Notes: a model not told the origin generated them from the letters alone. Positions 1 through 9,303 are shown, numbered from the stretch's first letter. The stretch: 64,000 bases of DNA from DASXKD01 sp963806145 (GCA_963806145.1 CAWDXD010000031.1:60067-124066); one strand, 5' to 3'. Program-made: numbers and translations.

Positions 1-219
1 ATGTTCACCACACTTTCGGTCCCGGTGATGACCAGGTTGCGGCAGGCCGAGCGCCGGGTGCTGGACACGCTCGTCGAGGCCGGCGTGGCCCGGAGCCGGA
101 GCGACGCGCTCGCCTGGTGCGCGCGCCTGGTTGGCGAGCACGAGGACTCGTGGCTCGGTGCCCTGCGCGACGCACTGCGTCACGTGGAGCGGGTTCGCGC
201 CGAGGGGCCCCGCTCGTGA
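1..219 (+). CDS. Small hypothetical protein, possibly ribbon-helix-helix-like
   Basis: This 72-residue frame opens with ATG at the first base of the window and ends at TGA 217-219, so its true start could lie upstream. The sequence is short, charged and mostly helical. A central stretch (LVEAGVARSRSDALAWCARLV, split here as LVEAGVARSRS then DALAWCARLV) resembles the way small actinobacterial ribbon-helix-helix regulators describe a helix-turn-helix dimer core. No enzyme motif is visible. Two GGTYTAAACC palindromes lie just downstream, which would suit a small DNA-binding protein, but the link is only positional. The family assignment is tentative. Confidence 0.4.
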   Translation: MFTTLSVPVMTRLRQAERRVLDTLVEAGVARSRSDALAWCARLVGEHEDSWLGALRDALRHVERVRAEGPRS

Positions 220-241
220 CCAGCGGTGAATTACCGCGAGC

Positions 242-264
242 GGTTTAAACCATAGGTCTAAACC
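242..264. promoter_or_regulatory. Two adjacent GGTYTAAACC palindromes
   Basis: GGTTTAAACC (242-251, a perfect palindrome) and GGTCTAAACC (255-264) lie 13 bp apart in an otherwise GC-rich gap of about 350 bp between the small protein and pckA. The core resembles GntR-family operators such as the DasR site (GGTCTAGACC type). They could control pckA, whose start lies about 300 bp downstream. Nothing else that can be called sits between 265 and 550; a strong ribosome binding site, GAAGGAGGAG, is at 557-566. Confidence 0.4.
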
Positions 265-571
265 AAACACCGCGGAATGCGCCTCCAGCGCGCTCTCCCT
301 TGGCCGTTTGCGCTCATTTTCCGATGCCCCTAGCGAACGACTTTCCGCACCTGGCCCGGCTGGTGTAAGCCGGGCGCCGCGCGCATCGCTTCCTCCGCCA
401 CGCCGGCCCGTAACGGCGGCCGCGCCGCCGGTACGGGTACCCGGCCCGCATTCGTTTGGGCCCTGCCGGGTACACTCCCCAGATCTCGCAGCGTAGGGCG
501 CACGCGAGCGTGCCCGGCGGCCGGCCGGACCCGGACCGGGCCCGGGCCGGCGCCCAGAAGGAGGAGCAACT

Positions 572-2107
572 GTGGGGCAGCAGGTGAACGCGGCAGCGGT
601 GGAATGGAATCCCACTGCGGAACGGCTTCGCGAGCTAACGGAGAAAATGCCGAACGCTTCGGTCACGGAGTTTGGCAATGTGAACGTGCGGGCGCGCGTG
701 GACTCGCGAAGCACCCGGTCGACGTTCATCGTCGAAGACTCGACCAATGCGACCAAGCAAACGATTACCCGGGCGGAATTCGACCGGATCGCCGCGGAGC
801 AGGATGCCTACATCGCCGGCGCCCACATGGTCGTCGTGGACGGTTACATCGGGTCGGACCCGCAGTTCCGCACGCGTGCCCGGCTGGTCATGGAGGCGGC
901 CAACGCCAACGTGGCCGGCATGCAGAAGCAGCTCTACTACCCGGCGGACGAGGACTACGACCCGGGCACCTGGGAGCCGGACACGACGGTCATCTACACG
1001 CCGAACCTGCCTGCCCCGGGCTACCCGAACGACCGGGTCATCGCGGTGGACCTGAACAGCAACATCACCAGGGTGCTCAACTCCGACTACTTCGGTGAGT
1101 CGAAGAAGGGCGGCCTGCGGATGTGGAACAACATCGTCTACAGCCGCGGCGGCCTCTCGCTGCACGCCGGCTGCAAGGTCATCCCGGTCGGCGGCCGCCC
1201 GCGGGGCGTGCTCATCGTGGGCCTGTCCGGCACCGGCAAGACGACCACGACGTTCACCACGCAGCTGGGCAGCAAGCCCGCCCAGGACGACTTCATCGCG
1301 CTCATGCCGGGCGGCCGGGTGTACACGACGGAGAACGGCTGCTTCGCCAAGACATTCGGCCTGGATCCACGGTTCGAGCCGGCCATCTACAACGCGACCA
1401 CCAAGCCCGACGCCTACCTGGAGAACGTGTCGGTGGACGCGCTGGGGAAGGTCGACTTCTTCGACACCTCCTACACCAAGAATGGCCGCACGACCTGGCC
1501 GTTCTCGTATGTGGACCCGTGGCCGGCCAATGACATACCGCTCGCGGAGTTCCTGCTCATCCTGAACCGGAACGAGAACATCGTGCCCGGCGTCGCCCGG
1601 CTGGACCGGGCGCAGGCGGCGGCGTACTTCATGCTCGGCGAGACCACGGGCACGTCGGCGGGCGGCAAGGACGAGGAGGGCAAGTTCCTCCGGGTGCCCG
1701 GCACCAACCCGTTCTTCCCCCGGGCCATGGCCGACATGGGCAACCGGATGCTGGAACTGCTCGACAGCCATGAGCTGAAGGTGTTCGTGCTCAACACCGG
1801 GCGGGTAGGCGGCGGCGACGACCATGAGGGGTCGAAGAAGGTCACGATCCCGATCTCCTCCGCGATCGTCCAGGCGATCGTCGAGGACACGATCGACTGG
1901 GCCACCGACACCGACTTCGGCTACGAGATCGCCCAGGCGGTGCCCGGCGTGGACGACCCGGAGATCCTCCAGCCCCGGCGGCTGTACGCCACGCAGGGCC
2001 GCACCGCCGAGTACGACGCCATGGTGGACCGGATGAAGCGGGAGCGCAGGGAATACCTCGCCTCGTTCCCCGGCCTGGATGAGGCGATCGTCAAGTCCAT
2101 CGGTTAA
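572..2107 (+). CDS. pckA: Phosphoenolpyruvate carboxykinase, ATP-type
   Basis: The 511-residue product would convert oxaloacetate plus a nucleoside triphosphate to phosphoenolpyruvate, CO2 and the diphosphate in the cytoplasm, the committed step of gluconeogenesis. The kinase P-loop GLSGTGKTT is at residues 217-225. It is followed by the QDDF metal/nucleotide segment (about 237-240) and an ENGCFAKT stretch typical of the ATP-dependent family. RGGLSLHAG (about 192-200) belongs to the substrate-binding region. Length is close to the usual 520-540 residues. GTG 572 is chosen because GAAGGAGGAG lies six bases upstream. The gene is followed directly by a strong hairpin terminator, so it is probably monocistronic. 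Sequence divergence from enterobacterial PckA is expected; the assignment to the ATP family is by motif, not by search. Confidence 0.92.
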   Translation: MGQQVNAAAVEWNPTAERLRELTEKMPNASVTEFGNVNVRARVDSRSTRSTFIVEDSTNATKQTITRAEFDRIAAEQDAYIAGAHMVVVDGYIGSDPQFRTRARLVMEAANANVAGMQKQLYYPADEDYDPGTWEPDTTVIYTPNLPAPGYPNDRVIAVDLNSNITRVLNSDYFGESKKGGLRMWNNIVYSRGGLSLHAGCKVIPVGGRPRGVLIVGLSGTGKTTTTFTTQLGSKPAQDDFIALMPGGRVYTTENGCFAKTFGLDPRFEPAIYNATTKPDAYLENVSVDALGKVDFFDTSYTKNGRTTWPFSYVDPWPANDIPLAEFLLILNRNENIVPGVARLDRAQAAAYFMLGETTGTSAGGKDEEGKFLRVPGTNPFFPRAMADMGNRMLELLDSHELKVFVLNTGRVGGGDDHEGSKKVTIPISSAIVQAIVEDTIDWATDTDFGYEIAQAVPGVDDPEILQPRRLYATQGRTAEYDAMVDRMKRERREYLASFPGLDEAIVKSIG

Positions 2108-2123
2108 ACCCTGGTTGAATGTT

Positions 2124-2161
2124 GACCCCGTCCCTGCGGCACGCTACGCCGGGACGGGGTT
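2124..2161 (+). terminator. Rho-independent-type hairpin after pckA
   Basis: ACCCCGTCCC (2125-2134) pairs perfectly with GGGACGGGGT (2151-2160) around a 16-base loop. The stem is followed by only a short T stretch, as is common in high-GC actinobacteria. It sits 17 bases after the pckA stop. Confidence 0.75.
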
Positions 2162-2240
2162 AACGTATGTTGGTAGCACTCTCACCAGCCTCACCATCAT
2201 CTGGCATGGGCCGTCTGGCATGAGCGCAGAAAGGGTGCAG

Positions 2241-3002
2241 ATGGGACTGCGCGAGCTCGCCTACAAGCTCTACGAGCGCAGGCTGGAAGCGTCGCTGTCC
2301 ACGCACTCGATCCCCCGGCACGTCGGGGTGATTCTCGACGGCAACCGGCGGTGGGCCCGCATGACGGGCCTGACCGACGTCAGCCACGGCCACCAGAAGG
2401 GCGCCGACCACATCTTCGAGTTGCTCGGCTGGTGCCGCCAGGCCGGAGTCGAGGTGGTCACGCTATGGCTGCTGTCCACCGACAACCTGTCCAGGTCCGG
2501 CGATGAGGTGGAGGCGCTGCTCCGGATCATCGAGAGCACCGTGCGGGAACTGGTGGTGCAGGGCTGGAACGTCAAGCCGGTCGGCGCCCTCGACCTGCTC
2601 CCGGTGGACACGGCGCAGGTGCTCAAGGACGCCGCCGAGGCCACCGCGGGCAACCCCGGGCTGCTGGTCAACGTGGCGGTCGGCTACGGCGGGCGGCGGG
2701 AGATCGCCGATGCGGTGCGGTCGCTGCTGTACGACCACGCCACCAAGGGAACCAGCATCGAGGAACTCGCCGAGATCCTGGACGTGGAGCACATCGCCGA
2801 CCACCTGTACACGGCCGGCCAGCCCGACCCTGACCTGGTGATCCGCACCTCGGGGGAGCAGCGGCTTGGCGGCTTCCTGCTCTGGCAGAGCGTCCACTCT
2901 GAGTTCTACTTCTGCGACGCCTACTGGCCCGCCTTCCGCCGGGTGGACTTCCTCCGCGCGCTGCGGGACTACGCCGCGCGGCACCGCCGGTTCGGCGCCT
3001 GA
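2241..3002 (+). CDS. uppS: Cis-isoprenyl diphosphate synthase (UppS family, short-chain type)
   Basis: The protein condenses isopentenyl diphosphate with an allylic diphosphate in cis, making Z-farnesyl or longer polyprenyl diphosphates that feed the lipid carriers of cell-wall synthesis. The pyrophosphate-binding signature DGNRRWAR is at residues 33-40, and the C-terminal RTSGEQRLGGFLLWQS block with the usual HSEFYF follow-up is present. The N-terminus (LRELAYKLYERRL) resembles mycobacterial Z-farnesyl diphosphate synthase Rv1086 more than long-chain UppS, so product length is uncertain. Several in-frame starts exist (2079, 2220, 2241); ATG 2241 is preferred because AAAGGG lies seven bases upstream. 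The next gene encodes PIN-PhoH, on the same strand. Confidence 0.9.
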   Translation: MGLRELAYKLYERRLEASLSTHSIPRHVGVILDGNRRWARMTGLTDVSHGHQKGADHIFELLGWCRQAGVEVVTLWLLSTDNLSRSGDEVEALLRIIESTVRELVVQGWNVKPVGALDLLPVDTAQVLKDAAEATAGNPGLLVNVAVGYGGRREIADAVRSLLYDHATKGTSIEELAEILDVEHIADHLYTAGQPDPDLVIRTSGEQRLGGFLLWQSVHSEFYFCDAYWPAFRRVDFLRALRDYAARHRRFGA

Positions 3003-3090
3003 GGGCACCGGCACCTGGGTCGTGCTCCCGGGGCCAGCATGGCCAATGCCGGGTGACGAAGGAGCCCGGCATTGGGCCACCGGGGGGGTT

Positions 3091-3110
3091 CCGGGGGGTC
3101 GCTCCCCCGG
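3091..3110 (+). terminator. GC hairpin in the uppS-phoH gap
   Basis: CCGGGGG (3091-3097) pairs with CCCCCGG (3104-3110) around a six-base loop, preceded by a run of seven Gs. It may terminate uppS transcription. The rest of 3003-3349 holds no recognisable gene. Confidence 0.45.
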
Positions 3111-3349
3111 GCCAGCACCTGTGGCAGATGGGTACTTCCGGGAATTGATCCAGGACTGTACCGTCGGAACTGGATGGGCGGTGCGTAGCCGCCCGCCGGG
3201 AAGGCCCTCGACATCCTCGAGCTTGTTGTCCTGGTACGCAGGCGAGACGAGCGAAGGGCCGGCGACCGGCCTTTCGCGGGCCGGCCCGGTCTTTCTCACC
3301 CGTCTGGAAGTCTGAGCGCGGCGCCATCACGGTGCCCAGGGGAGAACGA

Positions 3350-4729
3350 GTGGCCAGTTCTTCTGCCCGCCGCCCCGCGCGGCAAAGCACACCCGGCTCC
3401 GACACCGACCGCCCAAGCGAATCAAGCACGCGGCGGCGGACTTACGTCCTGGACACCAGCGTGCTGCTCGCTGACCCGGGCGCCATCGGCAGGTTCGCGG
3501 AGCACCGCGTGGTCCTGCCCATCGTGGTGATTACCGAACTGGAGGCCAAGCGTCATCATCCTGAACTAGGGTTCTTCGCTCGCCAGGCGCTTCGGCACCT
3601 GGACGACCTGCGGATCACCTATGGCCGCCTCGATGATGACCTGCCCATCGGGGACAGCGACGGCACCGTCCGGGTCGAGCTGAATCACAGCGACCCCCAG
3701 GTGCTCCCTCCGGGTTTCCGGCTCGGGGACAACGACACCCGGATCCTCTCCGTCGCCCGCAGCCTGGCCGCGGAGGGCGAGCAGGTGATCCTGGTCAGCA
3801 AGGACCTGCCGCTGCGGGTAAAGGCCGCCTCGCTCGGGCTGACCGCCGAGGAGTACCGGGCCGAGATCCCGGCCGACTCCGGGTGGACCGGCATGGCCGA
3901 ACTCGCGGTGACCACCGCCGACATCGAGCAGTTGTACGACTCCGGCTCGCTTGACTGCCCGGCCGCCCGGGACCTGCCGTGCCACACGGGCCTGGTGCTG
4001 ACCGCCGGGGGAGTCGGCGGCGGCAGCGCTCTCGGCCGGGTGCTGCCGGACAAGTCGGTGCGCCTGGTCCGGGGCGACGCACAGGCGTTCGGACTGCGCG
4101 GCCGGAGCGCGGAGCAGCGGGTCGCGCTCGAACTGCTCCTGGACCCCGAGATCGGCATCGCGTCGCTGGGCGGCCGGGCCGGCACGGGCAAGTCGGCGCT
4201 GGCGCTGTGCGCCGGCCTCGAAGCGGTGATGGACCGGCGCCAGCACCGGAAGGTCGTGGTGTTCCGCCCGCTGTACGCGGTGGGCGGCCAGGAGCTTGGC
4301 TATCTGCCCGGTTCCGAGGCGGACAAGATGAACCCGTGGGCCCAGGCGGTCTACGACACCCTGTCCTCGGTGACCTCCCAGGACGTGATCGACGAGGTGC
4401 TGAGCCGGGACATGTTCGAGGTGCTGCCGCTGACCCACATCCGCGGCCGTTCGCTGCATGACTCGTTCGTGATCGTGGACGAGGCCCAGTCCCTGGAGCG
4501 CGGCGTGCTGCTCACGGTCTTGTCCCGGATCGGCACCGGCTCCCGGGTGGTGCTCACCCACGACGTTGCACAGCGCGACAACCTGCGGGTGGGCCGGCAC
4601 GACGGGGTGGTCGCGGTGATCGAGAAGCTCAAGGGCCACCCGTTGTTCGCACACGTGACGCTGGTGCGCTCCGAGCGCTCGCCGATCGCCGCGCTCGTGA
4701 CCGAGATGCTGGAGGACGTCAGCCTCTGA
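3350..4729 (+). CDS. PIN-domain/PhoH-like ATPase fusion
   Basis: This two-domain protein belongs to the PhoH2 group, proposed RNA helicase/ribonucleases. Near residue 27 an N-terminal PIN domain starts with YVLDTSVLLADPG, supplying the first acidic metal ligand; further ligands are seen in VITELEAK and in GDNDTRILSVA. The C-terminal half is a P-loop ATPase with Walker A GGRAGTGKSALAL and Walker B FVIVDEAQSL. The start GTG 3350 is preferred over 3332 because AGGGGAG lies at 3338-3344. Length (about 459 residues) matches family members. In actinobacteria the gene often lies near a cis-isoprenyl transferase, as here. Physiological substrate is unknown. Confidence 0.9.
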   Translation: MASSSARRPARQSTPGSDTDRPSESSTRRRTYVLDTSVLLADPGAIGRFAEHRVVLPIVVITELEAKRHHPELGFFARQALRHLDDLRITYGRLDDDLPIGDSDGTVRVELNHSDPQVLPPGFRLGDNDTRILSVARSLAAEGEQVILVSKDLPLRVKAASLGLTAEEYRAEIPADSGWTGMAELAVTTADIEQLYDSGSLDCPAARDLPCHTGLVLTAGGVGGGSALGRVLPDKSVRLVRGDAQAFGLRGRSAEQRVALELLLDPEIGIASLGGRAGTGKSALALCAGLEAVMDRRQHRKVVVFRPLYAVGGQELGYLPGSEADKMNPWAQAVYDTLSSVTSQDVIDEVLSRDMFEVLPLTHIRGRSLHDSFVIVDEAQSLERGVLLTVLSRIGTGSRVVLTHDVAQRDNLRVGRHDGVVAVIEKLKGHPLFAHVTLVRSERSPIAALVTEMLEDVSL

Positions 4730-4783
4730 GGCCGCGGGTACGCGGCGAGCCGGGCTGCCTGACACGCCGGGTGGCATGCCTGG

Positions 4784-5005
4784 TTAATCGCCTTGGACGA
4801 GCCCGCTCGCCTGGGAGAACGGTGCCAGAGTGGCGGTCTGCGAGGTGGCGAGCCCCTGATCGGCGAAGAAATCCTCCGCCTGGTCGCCGTTGTTGGTGAT
4901 GGTCACCGGCTGGCCCGCGGGCGGCGTGGCCGTGGTGCCGGCCCGGCCGTCACGGGCGGAACGAGCCGGGGGGAGTGTCGCGGAGCAGGGCCTCGGCGAC
5001 GGCAA
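4784..5005 (-). pseudogene. Possible C-terminal remnant of an exported protein
   Basis: This reading frame overlaps the 3' end of ispD in another frame. Downstream of the overlap it reads like the tail of a secreted protein: PVTITNNGDQAEDFFADQGL is reminiscent of the beta-sandwich segment near the end of actinobacterial subtilases. There is no credible start and no upstream domain. It may be a remnant or simply an open frame in a 220-bp gap. Confidence 0.22.
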
Positions 5006-5669
5006 GGTCCCTGGGAAAGGTGATCTTCAGGTTCCGCTCGCTGCCCGGTACGACATGCACCCTGACGTCAGGCAGGTAGCGCAGCACGATCCCGCAGTCG
5101 TCGGTCGCGGGCAGGTCGCCGAACCCCGGGTCGGCGGCCGCCAGTTCGTGCGCCCGCCGGATCACCGAAAGCCGGAAGCCCTGCGGGGTCTGCAGCCGTA
5201 CCAGGCTGTCCCGCCGCGGCATGGCCGTCATGACCCCGTCGCTGGCCATGGCGATCGTGTCCGAGGACGGCACCGCTACGCCGACCGCCCGGTGTGCGGC
5301 CAGTGTGGCCACGCAGTCGGCGATGATCCGCTGGTCCACCAGGGGCCGCGCCGCGTCGTGGAACAGCACGTCGCACTCTTCGCCGCCGAGCGCCTCGATG
5401 GCGCACCGGGTGGACTCGACTCGGGACGCGCCGCCCGGGATGATCCCGGCCAGCTTGCGGTAGCCGCCGCCCCGGAGTACCTCCCGCGCCCGGCCGGCGT
5501 GCCCCGCAGCCATCACCACCAGCACCGAGTCCACGGCGGGAGCCTCGTCGAACGCGGCCACCGAGTGCTCGATCAGCGGCCGTCCGGCGAACGGCAGCAA
5601 CTGCTTGGGGATGTTCGTGCCGAACCGCTCACCCGTGCCACCTGCCAGCACCACGGCCACCGTCCGCAT
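4950..5669 (-). CDS. ispD: 2-C-methyl-D-erythritol 4-phosphate cytidylyltransferase
   Basis: IspD couples CTP to methylerythritol phosphate in the non-mevalonate isoprenoid pathway, making CDP-methylerythritol. The N-terminal nucleotide-binding signature VVLAGGTGERFG and the following IPKQLL are intact. Mid-protein, VLFHDAARPLVD and the LQTPQGFR segment with TDDCG further on match the family active site. Length (239 residues) is standard. The start at 5669 gives MRTVAVVLAGG directly; the frame is open 45 bases further upstream but without a better ribosome site. The usual neighbours carD and ispF are absent in this window. It supplies precursors for the cis-prenyl synthase encoded 2 kb away. 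It is divergent from the GT87-like gene. Confidence 0.93.
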   Translation of the reverse strand: MRTVAVVLAGGTGERFGTNIPKQLLPFAGRPLIEHSVAAFDEAPAVDSVLVVMAAGHAGRAREVLRGGGYRKLAGIIPGGASRVESTRCAIEALGGEECDVLFHDAARPLVDQRIIADCVATLAAHRAVGVAVPSSDTIAMASDGVMTAMPRRDSLVRLQTPQGFRLSVIRRAHELAAADPGFGDLPATDDCGIVLRYLPDVRVHVVPGSERNLKITFPRDLAVAEALLRDTPPGSFRP

Positions 5670-5807
5670 GAGCGGGACTCTACCTGCGCCGCCCCGGCCG
5701 GCCGCTACGGTCATCCATTCGTCCGGTCCGGGCGCGTCCGGTGACCCGCGCGCCAGACAGGCACCGATATCCGGGTAGCGGCTAGGATGGCCCTCGCTGG
5801 AGGGTGC

Positions 5808-7136
5808 ATGTCGATGCTGACGCTGCGGCAGGTACCGCTGAGGGGCCCCGAGTCGCGCCGGTTTGACTGGCCGTCGCCCACGATGGCTCCGCGGTCCTGG
5901 ATGACCGCTCTATTCGCCACGTCCGCGGCGTATGCGGTGGTGATGGCCCTTGTGACCACCAACCACCTGCATCGGACCTGGGGAATCTTGGCAGCCTGCG
6001 CGTATCTGGTGGCTGCCATGCTGGTGCTGGCCTTTAAGTCGCGCGGGGTGGACTCGGCGCTGCTGGTCAGTCTCACCGGGGCGCTGATCGTGCCGCTGGG
6101 CCTGATGGCCGCCGACCGGCTGCAGCAGCCCGAGGTGCGGGTGATCAACAAGTCGGCGTCGCTGCTGGTGCAGACCGGCACCCCCTATCTGGGGCCGGCG
6201 GCACTGGCCTCCGCGCACAGCCCGAACATCTTCGACCCCTACCTGCCGCTGATGACGCTGTTCGGCATGCCGCGGGCACTGCTCGGCTTCTCGGTGCTGA
6301 CCGACCCGCGGATCTGGTTCGGCGTGGGATTCGTGGTCGTGTTCGCCGCTGCGCTGGCCGTGGTCGGCGTCGGCGACGTGGTGCGCTGGACCATGCTGGT
6401 GACGGCGTCGCCGGTGATCGCGTTCTCGCTGAGCGTGGGGGGTACCGACGTGCCAGTGCTGGCCTGCCTGTGCCTGGGCCTGGCGCTGCTGTGGCGGGAA
6501 CCGCACCCGCTGCTGGCCGGCCTGGCGTTCGGCGTCGCCGCCGCGATGAAGGCGACGGCCTGGCCGGCGCTGCTGATCGTGGTGGTGCTGGTCGTGCACC
6601 GGGACGGCAAGCGGGCGGCGGGGATCATGTCGGGCACCGCCCTGGCGGTGTTCGCCGCCATCGTCGGCCCGGTGGCCGTGCTGGGACCGAACGCCCTGGT
6701 GCAGAACACGATCTCGTTCCCGCTGGGCCTGGCCAGTATCAAGTCCGCGGCGGTCAGCCCGCTGCCCGGGCGGTTGCTGGTGGAGACGGGGCAGACCGGT
6801 CACCTGATCGCGGTGGCTCTGCTCGCCCTGGCGTGCCTCGGCATCATCGTCTCGCTGGTTATCTGGCCACCGCGCACGGTCCCGGCCGCCACCTGGCGCG
6901 TGATCATCGGGCTCAGCCTGATGTTCGTGCTGGCCCCGGCGACGAGGTTCGGCTACTTCCTCTACCCGGGGGGCCTGTTGGCCTGGCTGGCGATCTCCTG
7001 GCTCGGTTCCTCGGGCGCCGGACCGCCGGATTCGGGCGCCAGGTCGGCGAAGGCCTCCGCCCAGCCCGCGTACCAGTCGGCGAACCACGGCTCGTCGGCG
7101 GCGAGCGGGACGATGTACTCGACCGTCTGCGCGTAG
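5808..7136 (+). CDS. Polytopic membrane glycosyltransferase, GT87/DUF2029-like
   Basis: The 443-residue product has roughly ten hydrophobic segments and short charged loops, in the manner of polyprenyl-phosphate-dependent mannosyl- and arabinosyltransferases of the GT-C fold. The loop after the second or third membrane segment contains SPNIFDPYLPLMTLFGMP, similar to the acidic-aromatic loop near the active site in GT87 proteins, and WREPHPLLAGLAFGVAAAMKATAWPAL is characteristic of the family core. ATG 5808 is preferred over 5787 because GGAGGG lies just upstream. The last 55 or so codons are hydrophilic and overlap the 3' end of the convergent HD-domain gene by 175 bp. This may be a real overlap or the result of a lost stop or frameshift. 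Its sugar acceptor cannot be inferred. Confidence 0.72.
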   Translation: MSMLTLRQVPLRGPESRRFDWPSPTMAPRSWMTALFATSAAYAVVMALVTTNHLHRTWGILAACAYLVAAMLVLAFKSRGVDSALLVSLTGALIVPLGLMAADRLQQPEVRVINKSASLLVQTGTPYLGPAALASAHSPNIFDPYLPLMTLFGMPRALLGFSVLTDPRIWFGVGFVVVFAAALAVVGVGDVVRWTMLVTASPVIAFSLSVGGTDVPVLACLCLGLALLWREPHPLLAGLAFGVAAAMKATAWPALLIVVVLVVHRDGKRAAGIMSGTALAVFAAIVGPVAVLGPNALVQNTISFPLGLASIKSAAVSPLPGRLLVETGQTGHLIAVALLALACLGIIVSLVIWPPRTVPAATWRVIIGLSLMFVLAPATRFGYFLYPGGLLAWLAISWLGSSGAGPPDSGARSAKASAQPAYQSANHGSSAASGTMYSTVCA

Positions 7137-7624
7137 TAGGCACGCCGCCGGGCCTCCGGCAGATTCCGCAGCGTCTGGGCGTTGCTCGCCCGGTCGGCCA
7201 GCTTGACCAGGCGCGCATCCCGCGGCGCATGGGGCAGCCCGCGCAGGTATTCCTCCTTGACGCCGGCCTTGTCCTGGCCCGGCCCCGGCTCGGGGATGGT
7301 CACCCAGCCAACCAGTTCGGCGACCCGCGGCCCGAAGTCCACGCGAACATCGTCCACCGTGCGATCGGTGTCCTCCACCACGTCGTGCAGCACGGCAGCG
7401 CAGAGTATCTCTGGGTCGGTCACGCCCGCGCCGCGGACGAGCACTTCCAGTGCCTCCAGCAAGTGTTCCCGGTACGGCGCCCCGGTCGGCCGCCGCTGAT
7501 CACCATGATGGGCGTCGGCGTAGGCGGCCGCCTGGCGCAGCCGCGCCACGGTTTCCGCGGGCAATGCCTCGCGCAGCCCAGGCTCGGCCTGCTGCCACGT
7601 GTGCCAACTGGTGAAAAGCTGCAC
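6962..7624 (-). CDS. HD-domain phosphohydrolase, MESH1/SpoT-hydrolase-like
   Basis: The protein has an HD-type metal site: a histidine in ADAHHGDQRRP, the HD pair in AVLHDVVEDTDRT, and a later D in KLADRASNAQTL. This order and the phrase HDVVEDT are those of (p)ppGpp-hydrolase-like HD domains, and no synthetase or TGS domain is present. It could hydrolyse alarmone or other nucleotide phosphates; activity is inferred from the family only. GTG 7624 starts four bases after the stop of the LCP gene, so both are likely co-transcribed from upstream of 9303. Its 3' end runs antiparallel into the membrane glycosyltransferase gene. Confidence 0.8.
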   Translation of the reverse strand: MQLFTSWHTWQQAEPGLREALPAETVARLRQAAAYADAHHGDQRRPTGAPYREHLLEALEVLVRGAGVTDPEILCAAVLHDVVEDTDRTVDDVRVDFGPRVAELVGWVTIPEPGPGQDKAGVKEEYLRGLPHAPRDARLVKLADRASNAQTLRNLPEARRRAYYAQTVEYIVPLAADEPWFADWYAGWAEAFADLAPESGGPAPEEPSQEIASQANRPPG

Positions 7625-7628
7625 GCGA

Positions 7629-9303
7629 TCAGTTGCCGAACATCGAGGGGGTATCTGGTCCGGTGAAGGCGGCCGACTGCCTGCAGATGTTCGCGGCGCC
7701 GTTGACCCCGCCGTAGTTCTTGCTCAGCGCCGCCGCCGACGTGCTCTTGGCCTTCTTGTGCCGCTTGTGGATGGCGACGCCCTTGAAGCCGGAGCCGAGA
7801 ACCAGGCTGAGCGTGCTGCCCTTGAGGCTGGTCACCTGCTTGGTCGTGGCGCCGGGGATTTCCTTCTGGAGCGTGTTCACCTGGGGCATCTGCGAAGCAG
7901 TGGCGTACTCGATGACGGTGCTGCTGCCGACGGTCGCGTTGCCGCGGCCGACCACCTTGAAGCCGCGGGCGGTGAGCTGGCTGGCCGTGGTCGCGGCGAG
8001 CCCGAGAACGCTCGTCCCGTTGAGCACCTGGAGCTGCACGCTGCCCGGGCTTGACGGTGGGCAGCGGCTGCGCCTTGGCGTGGGCGGCCCGCCTCGCGGT
8101 CTTGAGGATGTGGTTGTCCTTGGCGATCGCGCGGAACAAGCTGTCCGCCGACGGCTGGGCGAACTCCACCAGGTCGTTCGGGTTGGACGGGTAGGGCACC
8201 ACCGGCGCCATGATGAACTGCAGCGCGCTGGTGCTCAGGCCCTTGAGGCTGTTGGCGATCGCGTACATGTCGGTGAACGTCAGCCCGGAGTCGGTGGTCA
8301 GCGAGCTGGCGATGTCGTGGACGAGGCTGTACAGCTTGGTCGGGTTGGACAGCGAGCTCGACTGCTTGATCTTCTGCGCCAGCGACGCCAGAAAAACCTG
8401 CTGCCGGTTGATCCGCTGCAGGTCAGAGCCATAGCCGATATGCCGCTCCCGGACGAAGGCGAGGGCCTGGTCGCCGTGGACCACGCTCTTCCCGGCCGGC
8501 AGGTTCAGCTTCGAGGCGGGGTCCTTGATGGCGTACGGAAGGCACACGGGGACGCCGCCGACGTCGTTGACGATCGACTTGAACCCGCCGAAATCGACCT
8601 CGACGAAGTGGTCGATGTGAATGCGGGTGACCTGCTCCAGGGTCCTCCACAGGCACGCCGGGCCGCCGAAGGAGAAGGTCGAGTTCAGCTGCTCCAGCAC
8701 GCCCAGCTGCGCTTGCTGGCCGGGGTGCCCGTGGCCGTCGGCCTCGCACGAGTAGGTCGGCACCATGGTGTCGCGGGGGAAGCTGATCACGGTCGCGCCG
8801 GTATGAGTCGGCGAGATGTGCAGCAGCATCGACGTGTCGGACCGGGACCCCTGGATGCCGCGGCCATACTTGCCGTGCGTACCACTGCGCGAGTCGGAGC
8901 CGATGATCAGGATGTTTTCCGAGCCATTCAGCTTCGGCGGGCGCTTACCCAGCTCGCCGCTGGTGACGGTGACATGGTGGATGCTGTCGTAGACGCTGCG
9001 GTAGGCGGCATAGGCGCTCAGCGAGACGAATGTGATCGTCAACGTGGCGAGGATGGCCAGGACGCTGACCACGGGATGGCGGCCGAGAACGCGGCGGCTG
9101 CGCGAAGGGGGCTGGCTGGAACGGGCGGAACGCCTGCCCGGCCGCCCGGAAGGCTCCCACGGATCGGAGCGCCCACGACGAGAACGGCCGCTGGCGTCCC
9201 CCTTGCCGGTCTCGCCGGCGCGGCCGCTGCGGTTAAACAGCGAGCGCCGTTTCCTCCCGGCGGGGTGTTCGCCAGTGCCTTCAGGGTCCTCGTAGCGGCT
9301 CAT
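7629..9303 (-). pseudogene. LytR-CpsA-Psr (LCP) family wall-polymer ligase, one frame break
   Basis: LCP proteins attach undecaprenyl-linked polymers such as teichoic acid or arabinogalactan to peptidoglycan at the outer face of the membrane. The product begins with a charged cytoplasmic tail of about 75 residues and one membrane segment (VVSVLAILATLTITFVSLSA). The LCP domain follows, with NILIIGSDSR, GSRSDTSMLLHI, VISFPRDTMVP and the RERHIGYGSDLQRINRQQ arginine-rich block. The LytR_C domain (LQVLNGTSVLG onward) lies in a different frame. Removing one C from the CCCGGG run near 8046 restores one continuous protein of about 558 residues ending at 7629. Whether the break is real or a sequencing error is undecided. 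It forms an operon with the HD gene. Confidence 0.85.

Noticed and set aside
635..1825. Long minus-strand open frame across pckA
   Set aside because: It is the mirror of a well-supported gene, rich in Arg, Gly and Val as antisense frames of GC-rich genes are, with no family resemblance.
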